Of a stretch of 37,479 bases of DNA, positions 30,731 to 37,479 are shown in pieces. Position numbers and translations under genes: made by a program. The DNA lies in assembly GCF_005768555.2 (NCBI RefSeq), contig NZ_VCHX02000331.1, positions 1-37,479 on the forward strand. Direction: 5' to 3'. Position 1 is the stretch's first letter. The number at the start of each line of letters is the position of its first letter. Below the pieces are notes generated by a model. That model saw only the letters and a program-made list of their open reading frames with translations. It did no database searches and had not been told where the DNA came from. The DNA comes from Streptomyces sporangiiformans (lineage in GTDB: Bacteria; Actinomycetota; Actinomycetes; Streptomycetales; Streptomycetaceae).

Positions 30731-32020
30731 GTGAGCGCCGTGCCGGATCCCCGAGGGGGATCACTCCGAAGCGCGCGTAGCGCGTGCAGTTCCTTCGCCT
30801 GGCCCAACTCCTCCGCCGAACGCGTAGCTCTGGCACGCGTGTTGAGCGAGGACTGGCTCAAGTATGGTTTGTCCGTCCGCCCGGCCGACCGGCCGAGAGC
30901 GGAGGCCGCCGTCACCGCCCTGTACCGCCTGATCGGCGCACCACCGCCCGATTTCGTCTGGGTACCCTCCCCGGCCGCGGCGCGGCAGGTCACGCTCGAC
31001 CACTACGACCGCTTCCGCCCCGTGCGGCTGGACGCCGCAGCCGTGCCCGCACAGGGATCCGACTGGCCCCTGGTCGCCCGGCTGGCCGATCTGGCGTCAC
31101 AACTGCGGGAACGCATGAACGACCGGATCGGCCACCGGCCGTCCGCACGGTCGTCATGGGCGTGGGCCGATCCCACGCCGGGGACGGCGCGCACCCTGCC
31201 GCCCGACGAAGCCCTCGCGGCGGGCATCCCGGCTGCCGACGTGGTCGAAGCCGTCGTGTACGACGCGCTGACCACCACACTGCGCGACGCGGTGTGCGCC
31301 CCGGTCCGTACGGAGCTGATGCCCCCGGCCGTGGACGCGCCGGGTCTGGCCTGGTACGGCCAGCACGACGCCGCCTGGGTCGCCCACTACGACGTGTTCG
31401 CGCGCGTCGGCCTGGCCACCTACCTGGGCGACGACCAGGACCAACTGGGCCTGTGGACCGAGCTGGTCCGGTCGACGGGCTGGTGGTGGCCCGGCGACGG
31501 CATGTGCGTGATGGCCGAGCGGCCCACCGAGATTCATACCGAGCCCCAGCCCAGCGGCTTCCACGGCGAGTTGCGGCTGCATCGCGACGACGGACCCGCC
31601 GTCCGTTTCGCGGACGGTGCGCAGGTCCACGTCCTGCACGGCACCCACGTACCGGAGTGGGTGGTCAAGGCCCCGACCGTCGAGCGCATCCACGCCGAGC
31701 GGAACGTGGAAGTGCGGCGCAGCGCCATCGAACGCATCGGCTGGGGCACATACATCGAACAGGCCCGACTCCGGCGCGTCGGCACGGCCGGTGACCCCGG
31801 CAACCCCGGCTCCGACCTCCACCTCTACGACGTACCCCGCGAACTCTGGGGCCGTCCCGCGCGCCTGCTGCTCGTCGTCAACGGCTCGGTCGAGCCGGAC
31901 GGCCGCCGCCGGCGCTACGGGCTCAGCGTGCCCGACCACATCGAGGACCCGCTCTCGGCGGCCGGCTGGACGTACGGGCTGTCCGGCGAGCAGTACGCCC
32001 GACTCGTCCGCCGTACCTGA
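30731..32020 (+). CDS. DUF6745-like protein, start uncertain
   Basis: The protein is about 429 residues from GTG 30731. Recognisable family-like parts are RAEAAVTALYRLIGAPPPDFVWVPSPAAAR, LVRSTGWWWPGDGMCVMAERPTEIHTE, GELRLHRDDGPAVRFADGAQVHVLHGTHVPEWVV and WGTYIEQARL, resembling DUF6745 actinobacterial proteins (my recognition, not certain). It is Trp-rich with no signal peptide or catalytic motif I can name. GTG 30731 overlaps the stop of a 12-codon frame (ATG 30696-TGA 30734) as GTGA. In-frame GTGs at 30740 and 30839 are alternatives and no good SD precedes any of them. The gene is probably followed in the same transcript by the next one. Confidence 0.65.
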   Translation: MSAVPDPRGGSLRSARSACSSFAWPNSSAERVALARVLSEDWLKYGLSVRPADRPRAEAAVTALYRLIGAPPPDFVWVPSPAAARQVTLDHYDRFRPVRLDAAAVPAQGSDWPLVARLADLASQLRERMNDRIGHRPSARSSWAWADPTPGTARTLPPDEALAAGIPAADVVEAVVYDALTTTLRDAVCAPVRTELMPPAVDAPGLAWYGQHDAAWVAHYDVFARVGLATYLGDDQDQLGLWTELVRSTGWWWPGDGMCVMAERPTEIHTEPQPSGFHGELRLHRDDGPAVRFADGAQVHVLHGTHVPEWVVKAPTVERIHAERNVEVRRSAIERIGWGTYIEQARLRRVGTAGDPGNPGSDLHLYDVPRELWGRPARLLLVVNGSVEPDGRRRRYGLSVPDHIEDPLSAAGWTYGLSGEQYARLVRRT

Positions 32021-32136
32021 GACGGCTCGGTGGCCTCGGCCCTCATCCGTCGACCTCGCCCCCCGGCGTGCAGGTCTCAAGGACCTTCCCCCAACTCATC
32101 GCCCTTCGCAGGCACTCACACCCCAAGGTGACACAC

Positions 32137-32589
32137 ATGACCATGACCCTTGCCGATCTCACCGACCTCACCGGTCTCGACGTCCCAGACCACCTGGAGC
32201 GCCAGGTGACCATCCCCGTCGTCGACGGCCTCCAGGCTCAGGGCGACCTGATCGTCATCCCGTACGCGTTCGTCGAGCACAGCGTCTCCCAGCAGTCGTT
32301 CGTGCGGTGGCAGGACGTCCCGGCCGGGGGCATCGAGCTGCTGCGCAGCGCCGCGGGAGGCAACCCGCACTCGCTCGTCGCCGACCCCGGCACCTGCCGT
32401 TTCACCAACAGCCTCTACGACCCCACACGCCTGGCCATCGGCGTGATCGACACCAAGGCGGTCGCGTATCTCATCCACCCCGAGCACGGCGGCACGGGCA
32501 TCGCGCCCGGCCGCTATGTCATACGCCGTCAGCGCGAGCGCAGCACGGAACGCCGGGCGTGGTCCGCCAACCGCATGATCGCGGACTGA
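32137..32589 (+). CDS. Hypothetical protein downstream of DUF6745-like gene
   Basis: The 150-residue soluble protein is not recognised. Visible features are an N-terminal MTMTLADLTDLTGLDVPDHLERQVTIPVVDGLQAQGDLIVIP, a central predicted beta region (GGIELLRSAAGGNPHSLVADPG) and a basic C-terminus (YVIRRQRERSTERRAWSANRM). There is no signal peptide or cysteine cluster. ATG 32137 has AAGGTG 8 nt upstream. It follows the DUF6745-like gene by 116 bp on the same strand, and its 3' end overlaps the convergent GH-A gene by 71 bp. Confidence 0.7.
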   Translation: MTMTLADLTDLTGLDVPDHLERQVTIPVVDGLQAQGDLIVIPYAFVEHSVSQQSFVRWQDVPAGGIELLRSAAGGNPHSLVADPGTCRFTNSLYDPTRLAIGVIDTKAVAYLIHPEHGGTGIAPGRYVIRRQRERSTERRAWSANRMIAD

Positions 32590-35401
32590 CGCGCCCGACC
32601 GGCCACCCGCTCACGGTCACCGTCACCGACGCCTGGGCAGGGGCGTGCGCCCGGTTGTACGCGCGGATCCGGATCTCATGACGACCGGGACGCAGCCGCA
32701 GATCGGCCGTCAGCCGTCCGGTGGCCGGGTCGTAGTGGCCGGGCGCGTGCCGGCCGTCCACCTCGACGTCGACGCGCGCGGCGTCCACGCCCGACAGCGC
32801 GTCGGTGATCCGGGCCTCCACACGGACGTCTGGGCCGTCGACCCGGGTCCCGTCGGCCGGTGTGAGCCGGGTGATGGACGGGGCGAGCGGGATCGGGCTG
32901 CCGCGCCTGCGGGACCTGCGCTGGATACGGGAGACGGAGGGCGGGACGGAGCGGTCGCCGTCCGCCGAGGGGATCGTCGCCTCGAAGACCAGGGGATGGT
33001 CCACGCCCCGGCGCACGCCCTTCCCCGCGACGATCGTGAACTCCACGCTCGTACGGCCCTTGGCGGGCACGGTGATACGGTCCGGCGCCCGGGTCGGCCG
33101 TATCGTCCAGCCGCCGAAGGCGCGGCCGGTCAGCTTGACGGTCTGGGGCGTTTCGTTGAAGTTGTAGACGTCGACCGACATCCGGGTCGTCGTGGACAGC
33201 CGGTAGCCGAGGGGCGGCTCGGCGTCGCCGTCCGCCTTGTTCGGCGCCGCGTTCGCGAGGTCGAACCGCTGGCTGAGCACGATGTGCTCGGCGGGGGAGA
33301 GGGGAGGGGCTGCGGGACGGGAGTCCGGGCCGCCCTGCTCCCGCACGGCTCGCCGCACGCCCTCCTGCACGACATAGACAGGGTCCCGCGACACCTTCAC
33401 CCGCCCCTCGGGCCCGACCGTCCCCACATGCCGGCCCATGATGTCGAACAGCTCGGCCGTCGCCCCGGACACCACCGGAATCTCCATCTCCCCGTCGGCC
33501 TCTCCCTCCACCGCTCCCTCCGACTCCGCATCCGTCGCGGGCCGCCAGGCCACCGTGACCCGCCGCCCCGCGCCCGCCGCGAAGACGTAACACGCGTCGG
33601 ACAACCGCTCCACGAAGCGCGCCTCACCGAGCAGCGAGGTGAGCGCGGCGAGGGCGCTGTAGGCGGGCCAGGGCTGGAAGTCGCGGCTGAGAATCCCGAA
33701 GTAGACGCCCTCGTCGTGGAGCGGCGGCCCGCCGAACCAGAACTGCTTCCCCGTCCCGGCCGCCAGGCTCCGCACCGTCGCGCGGACCAGATATCGGGCC
33801 TGGACGGCCTGTTGCGCCGGGGTGAGATCCGTGCCGGGCCGTGCGTCGAGGAGGATCCCGGCCTCGGTCATCCACATCGGGAGACGCTCCGCCCCGTACA
33901 GACGGCGCAACTCTCTTTGCATGTCCGCGGCTTCGGGGAACTCGGGGTCTTCCTGGTCGCTCGGATCCGGGTAGCCGTGGAAGCCCCAGGCGTCGGCGTA
34001 GCGGGCCACGTCGTTCTGCAGCATGAGGATCTGGAAGTGGCTGCCCGCCTCGGCGATGCCGGGGAGCACGGTGATCGTGGCCGTCGGGCCCGCGTCCGCG
34101 ATCCCGAGCGCGGCCGCCTTGACGAAGGCCGCGTGCTGGTCGCCGGTGGAACCGGTCCGGTCGACGTCGGGCTCGTTCGACAGCTGGATCGCGTCGGGCG
34201 AGGCGGCGGCCAGACGGGCGGCGTAGCGGTACGCGTCACGCAGATCGGCGGGCAGCGGCAGTGAGGCCTGGGTCATCGCCCACTCCGGGGCGGTGGTCAG
34301 TACGTCGAGCGTCGCGAGCCCGTGGCGGTGGAAGGCCCGCCGCACACCGTCGTACAGCCGTGTGTCGTACTCGCCCCGGCGGGGCTCGGCGGCGGGCCAG
34401 GACATTCCGTCGCGTACCTGTCCGGCGCCCATGTCCTTCATCGCGGCGGCGAAGGCGTCGAGCCGGGAGGGTGGTACGAGGGAGAAGACGTAGGTGTTGA
34501 CGCCGAAGCGGTTGCCGGGGCCGGTGACGGGCCGCCGTTCCGGGAGCCGCGCGAAGCAGCCGGTCACGTCTCCGGCCGTCACCCGGTAATGGCCAGGCGG
34601 CAGTTGGCGCAGTTCCGGCAGCGTGATCGTTGCCCGTGCCTCGCCGGCCGGGACGGTCGCCCGCCCTCGCGCGACCTCGTTCCCGAAGTAGTCGGTGACG
34701 GTGAACGCGAGCGCGCGAAGTTCCCTCGTACGTGCCTCCAGGACGAAGGCCAGTGGCGGGAGTTCGGGCTCGTCGCCCCCGTACGTGCCCAGGCGGTGGG
34801 CCGGGTCGCCGAGGTGGATGCCCAGGGGCGCGACGCCGCCGGTCACGGGCGTCAGCGTGAACCGGTCGAGGAGGAAGCGGTAACCGGTGGATCCGGTCAG
34901 CACGGCCGGCTCGTCGGCCACGAACGTGATCGTGTTCCGGCCGCGCACCAACTCGACCACGCCGAGGTCCAGTTGGGACAGATCGCCCCACGCGGGGGTG
35001 GATTCGTACCAGTACGGCTGCGAGCGGGCGACCGGCACCGGGGGACCGTCGCCCACCGCGAGCCCGAAGTACGAGCCGACCTCCTCGATGTGCGGTTGCT
35101 CGACCGGGACCGTGGCCGTCGCGACGATCCGGTACGGCCCCTTGGCGGGGACGTCGACCTCGTACGTCGCGTACCAGCCTGGTTCCGGCGGCCGCCGCGC
35201 CGTTGCCAGCGCCAGTAACGCGCCACCCGAAGCTCGGCGGTCACGGACCGTGGGGATGTTCGTGCGGACGGCCGACTCGCCCTGCACCGTGATCGCGGCC
35301 GCCCGCGTGCCCCCGGGGATCCGGAACAGGCCCACGCCTCCCTTGACCCCCAACGAACCGAGTCCCAGCACCTTCACCGCCGTACGCCTGTCCATAGCCA
35401 T
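32519..35401 (-). CDS. Large secreted clan GH-A glycoside hydrolase with TTA codon
   Basis: The 960-residue protein starts with a short basic signal-like N-terminus (MAMDRRTAVKVLGLGSLGVKGGVGLF). An N-terminal beta region (about 35-290) precedes the barrel (about 295-620). The acid/base is Glu410 (QLSNEPDV) and the nucleophile Glu513 (PMWMTEAGIL), the clan GH-A arrangement (GH39/GH5-like). Beta domains follow, then an acidic linker (ESEGAVEGEADGEME) and a C-terminal immunoglobulin-like domain (about 860-945, PDVRVEARITDALSGVDAARVDVEVDG). The substrate is unknown. Leu62 is TTA (35218-35216), implying bldA dependence. ATG 35401 is preferred; the frame is open upstream but not protein-like. The C-terminal 20 or so residues overlap the convergent gene and are Cys/Arg-rich, so the true end may be earlier by a frameshift. 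Confidence 0.8.
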   Translation of the reverse strand: MAMDRRTAVKVLGLGSLGVKGGVGLFRIPGGTRAAAITVQGESAVRTNIPTVRDRRASGGALLALATARRPPEPGWYATYEVDVPAKGPYRIVATATVPVEQPHIEEVGSYFGLAVGDGPPVPVARSQPYWYESTPAWGDLSQLDLGVVELVRGRNTITFVADEPAVLTGSTGYRFLLDRFTLTPVTGGVAPLGIHLGDPAHRLGTYGGDEPELPPLAFVLEARTRELRALAFTVTDYFGNEVARGRATVPAGEARATITLPELRQLPPGHYRVTAGDVTGCFARLPERRPVTGPGNRFGVNTYVFSLVPPSRLDAFAAAMKDMGAGQVRDGMSWPAAEPRRGEYDTRLYDGVRRAFHRHGLATLDVLTTAPEWAMTQASLPLPADLRDAYRYAARLAAASPDAIQLSNEPDVDRTGSTGDQHAAFVKAAALGIADAGPTATITVLPGIAEAGSHFQILMLQNDVARYADAWGFHGYPDPSDQEDPEFPEAADMQRELRRLYGAERLPMWMTEAGILLDARPGTDLTPAQQAVQARYLVRATVRSLAAGTGKQFWFGGPPLHDEGVYFGILSRDFQPWPAYSALAALTSLLGEARFVERLSDACYVFAAGAGRRVTVAWRPATDAESEGAVEGEADGEMEIPVVSGATAELFDIMGRHVGTVGPEGRVKVSRDPVYVVQEGVRRAVREQGGPDSRPAAPPLSPAEHIVLSQRFDLANAAPNKADGDAEPPLGYRLSTTTRMSVDVYNFNETPQTVKLTGRAFGGWTIRPTRAPDRITVPAKGRTSVEFTIVAGKGVRRGVDHPLVFEATIPSADGDRSVPPSVSRIQRRSRRRGSPIPLAPSITRLTPADGTRVDGPDVRVEARITDALSGVDAARVDVEVDGRHAPGHYDPATGRLTADLRLRPGRHEIRIRAYNRAHAPAQASVTVTVSGWPVGRVSPRSCGWRTTPGVPCCARADGV

Positions 35402-35529
35402 GCGATCCAGCGGACCACGCGGCCCGGGACGCGGGCGTCGTACCGTCGAAGGGGCCGGCCCGGATCCGCCTCGGGGGAGGTCTCCTCCTACGGGCGGACA
35501 GCGACCCCGAGAGGCGGGGCGGCTCGGCC

Positions 35530-36729
35530 TCACCAATGGGCGCGGTCGTCCCAGGACCGGAATCCGGCGAACTCGACGGGGTCGTCGTCCTCGTCCGGGC
35601 AGGCCAGTCCCTCGGTCACCAGGGTGCCGCGCTGCCAGGCGACCAGGGTGTCGACCAGACCGCTCCGGAGAGGCGGCCCCTGCTCGGCGTGGCGCGGCCA
35701 GACGATCAGGGGCCAGGCGTCGGGGTCCGGTCCCTCGGTGAGCCAGCCGAGGAAGTCGGAGTCGATGGAGTTGGCGAAGGGGAGAAATCCGCCGGGCTCG
35801 GGCCACACGCTCAGGGGGTACGACCGCGGGTGGTTGCCCCTGAGCTGCCGATAACCGTCCGCGGTCTCCTCGACGTGATGGATGAAGCGATGCTCACCGG
35901 TCCGCAGCGGGGTGAGGAAGCGCAGCCACTCGCTCCAGCAGCCCGCGCCGTACAGCTCCATGAGCGTCACGTACTCGCGTGGCAGCCGGGTGCCCAGTTC
36001 GTCGAAGAGGGCTTCCCAGGTGCCGTCGCCGAGATACGGCTCCCGCGGCGGCGGGGACAGCAGACGCAGGGCGTCCAGGCCGCTGCCGGTCTCCAGGGCG
36101 ACGCGGCGCTGTCCCTCGGTGAGGCGGGGCTCGGTGGGCTCGGGTGGGGCCCACGGTGTGGCCGTCGACAGGAAGGCGGTGCGGGCGACGGATCCGGGGA
36201 GGGGGCCGATCAACGGGCCGGGAGGTGAGGGGAGTTCCCACTCGGAGCGGACCGTGTGGCGCAGATACCCGGTGAGTGTGAGGTCGTACCGGTGCCAGGC
36301 GCGCAGTCCACTGCCCGGTACGGGACCACGGTGCCGGACGACCACGGTCCACTTGTTCGGGTCGTCGGAGACCGAGGTGTCCCAGAACAGCACGTCGCTG
36401 CCCCGGCTGCGACCCCAGGCGAGCAGTCCGCCGGGCTCAGGGTGGATGACGGGACGTTCGTCCTCCGGCTCCGCGCGCGCCTCGATCCGGGCCCGGCGAT
36501 GCGTGTCGCGAAGCCAGTCGCCGTAGTCGAACCGGCCCTCCTCGACGCACGGTGTGTGGATCCACAGGTACGCGCCGAAGTCCAGCGGGCCGTGGGTCCC
36601 GGCCAGCCGCTTGTAGTCGTCGGGCAGTGGGGTGCCGAGCCACGCCTCGACCGCCGCCCAGTCGACGGCCACGGGCGTCGGCGGGCGTTCCGGGTGCGGC
36701 TCGGTGAAGGCGGCTATGTCCAGGGTCAC
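35530..36729 (-). CDS. Tandem SMI1/KNR4 (SUKH) domain protein
   Basis: The 399-residue protein carries two SUKH-like modules. The first (about 20-190) has VDWAAVEAWLGTPLPDDYKRLAGTHGPLDFGAYLWIHTP and PGGLLAWGRSRGSDVLFWDT. The second (about 245-395) has WEALFDELGTRLPREYVTLMELYGAGCWSEWLRFLTPL and PGGFLPFANSIDSDFLGWL. SUKH proteins include immunity proteins against polymorphic toxins and other peptide-binding modules; no toxin gene is visible here. GTG 36729 overlaps the upstream stop as GTGA, so it is coupled to the kinase-like gene. The sequence upstream in this frame is not family-like. It is probably cytoplasmic. Confidence 0.82.
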   Translation of the reverse strand: MTLDIAAFTEPHPERPPTPVAVDWAAVEAWLGTPLPDDYKRLAGTHGPLDFGAYLWIHTPCVEEGRFDYGDWLRDTHRRARIEARAEPEDERPVIHPEPGGLLAWGRSRGSDVLFWDTSVSDDPNKWTVVVRHRGPVPGSGLRAWHRYDLTLTGYLRHTVRSEWELPSPPGPLIGPLPGSVARTAFLSTATPWAPPEPTEPRLTEGQRRVALETGSGLDALRLLSPPPREPYLGDGTWEALFDELGTRLPREYVTLMELYGAGCWSEWLRFLTPLRTGEHRFIHHVEETADGYRQLRGNHPRSYPLSVWPEPGGFLPFANSIDSDFLGWLTEGPDPDAWPLIVWPRHAEQGPPLRSGLVDTLVAWQRGTLVTEGLACPDEDDDPVEFAGFRSWDDRAHW

Positions 36730-37479
36730 GCGGTGTCCTTTCCCGTCAGGTCGCGTCCCGTCAGGTCCCGGCACAGGGCCTGGTCCACGTTCATGATCGC
36801 GTGGTGTCCCGGTGCCAGGACAGGCGGGGAACCCTCGTCGGGGAGCTCGGGAAAGTCGGCGACGGCCAGCTCCACGTCCGCCGTGCACGCGTCGTGCCCG
36901 CATTCGCACGCGAACCCGTACACCGTGTTCAGCGCACCGTCCGGAGCCCATGGGCGGGCGGAGAACCTCTGGTACTGCGAGACGACGGCCCTGTTGGCGA
37001 ACCGCGACAGCCGCCGGCGCTCGACCGCCGTCGCAGCCACCGGCCCTTCGGCCAGGGGGCCGGCGAACAGCGCCTCGACTTCCGCGACGGTGTCCGCCAC
37101 GCTCTGCCGCCCGTCGACGACCAGCTTTCGCCCGCCGTACTCCTCCACCCGCGCCTCGATCTCCCGCCGCAGTGCCTGATACAGCGGGAAGGCGCCCTCA
37201 CCCGGCGACAGCCCCCGCTCGACGAGCCGGGCGTACTGCACCTCTGCCGTCGGCAGAAGCCACACGGCCCGCCCGGACGCGCCCGCGACGGACGGTGTGA
37301 CGGGCGTCCCCTCGGCGATGACGAGAGGCGACCGGGGGAGGGCACGTACGTCGTCGGCGATCATCGCGCCACGCTCATGGTGCAGGGACATCGCGAGCAG
37401 GTCCTCGACCGGTGCCGTCCACCGCTCGGCGCGCGGAAGCCGCTCCCAGGCGGTCGCGGCCGTGTGCCCGGCCGCGACC
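36726..37479 (-). CDS. Nucleotide-kinase-like protein, N-terminus outside window
   Basis: The frame is open to the right edge, so at least the N-terminus is missing. About 250 residues are present: AWERLPRAERWTAPVEDLLAMSLHHERGAMIADDVRALPRSPLVIAEGTPVTPS, YARLVERGLSPGEGAF, REIEARVEEYGGRKLVVDGRQS and a Cys-rich part (FACECGHDACTADVELAV). LHHERGAMIADDVRALP with LVIAEG resembles the middle of P-loop kinase-like actinobacterial proteins, but the Walker A would lie outside and cannot be checked. The CECGHDAC cluster may bind a metal. The stop overlaps the GTG of the SUKH gene. Function unknown. Confidence 0.65.
   Translation of the reverse strand, partial: VAAGHTAATAWERLPRAERWTAPVEDLLAMSLHHERGAMIADDVRALPRSPLVIAEGTPVTPSVAGASGRAVWLLPTAEVQYARLVERGLSPGEGAFPLYQALRREIEARVEEYGGRKLVVDGRQSVADTVAEVEALFAGPLAEGPVAATAVERRRLSRFANRAVVSQYQRFSARPWAPDGALNTVYGFACECGHDACTADVELAVADFPELPDEGSPPVLAPGHHAIMNVDQALCRDLTGRDLTGKDTA

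Noticed and set aside
1..37479. Biosynthetic gene cluster, prophage or CRISPR
   Set aside because: No PKS/NRPS, integrase, capsid, cas or regular repeat-spacer pattern was seen; the carbohydrate enzymes and regulators are scattered single genes.

Overview
The window reads as a stretch of Streptomyces chromosome. Base composition is very GC-rich with strong G/C at third codon positions. Genes are short and densely packed, often with GTG starts, and GAGG-type ribosome-binding sites alternate with apparently leaderless starts. The block infC-rpmI-rplT-rRNA methyltransferase-sensor kinase-pheS-pheT has the order I recall from Streptomyces genomes. I see no tRNA, rRNA, CRISPR array, insertion sequence or prophage.

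Layout. 1-5333: three cell-surface proteins (a 5'-truncated anchored protein, a proline-rich single-pass protein and a mycosin-type subtilisin), with a PLP-dependent deaminase/aldolase on the other strand. 5330-7604: a secreted beta-lactamase-fold protein, an SseB-family protein and a DUF1844 protein. 7605-9540: the infC-rpmI-rplT operon, preceded by a leader that folds as a transcription attenuator; infC appears to start with AUC. 9596-15573: a SpoU-family rRNA methyltransferase, a cytoplasmic orphan histidine kinase with a TTA codon, and pheS-pheT. 15600-19740: a membrane PP2C/SpoIIE phosphatase whose 3' end lies in a REP-like repeat, a TTA-containing HTH/TPR regulator, a NUDIX hydrolase and a small tail-anchored protein. 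19791-24803: a hydroxyacyl-CoA dehydrogenase, a Tat-exported GHL10-type protein, a DUF1918 protein, and a divergent EamA exporter/MocR regulator pair whose start codons overlap. 24894-26051: a histidine-phosphatase-fold protein lacking both catalytic histidines, convergent with a DUF6314-type gene that looks frameshifted at a 7-base homopolymer. 26121-30628: a secreted GH51 arabinofuranosidase behind a large inverted repeat, SufS cysteine desulfurase and a CGNR zinc-finger protein. 30731-37479: a DUF6745-like protein, an unknown protein, a large secreted clan GH-A hydrolase, a tandem SUKH-domain protein and a partial nucleotide-kinase-like protein.

How the genes work together. The central block is translation: IF3, L35, L20, rRNA modification and Phe-tRNA synthetase. 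It is divided by strong hairpins, and the infC leader contains mutually exclusive antiterminator and terminator stems. The flanks are accessory: surface proteins, carbohydrate-active enzymes and regulators. Four genes (kinase, HTH/TPR regulator, small membrane protein, large GH-A hydrolase) contain the rare TTA leucine codon and so may depend on the bldA tRNA. Two convergent gene pairs end, or would end, in a shared CTAG. The strongest candidates for new biology are the infC attenuator with its AUC start, the tandemly repeated initiation region before the GHL10 gene, the overlapping divergent starts of the MocR/EamA pair, and the large dyad before the GH51 gene.
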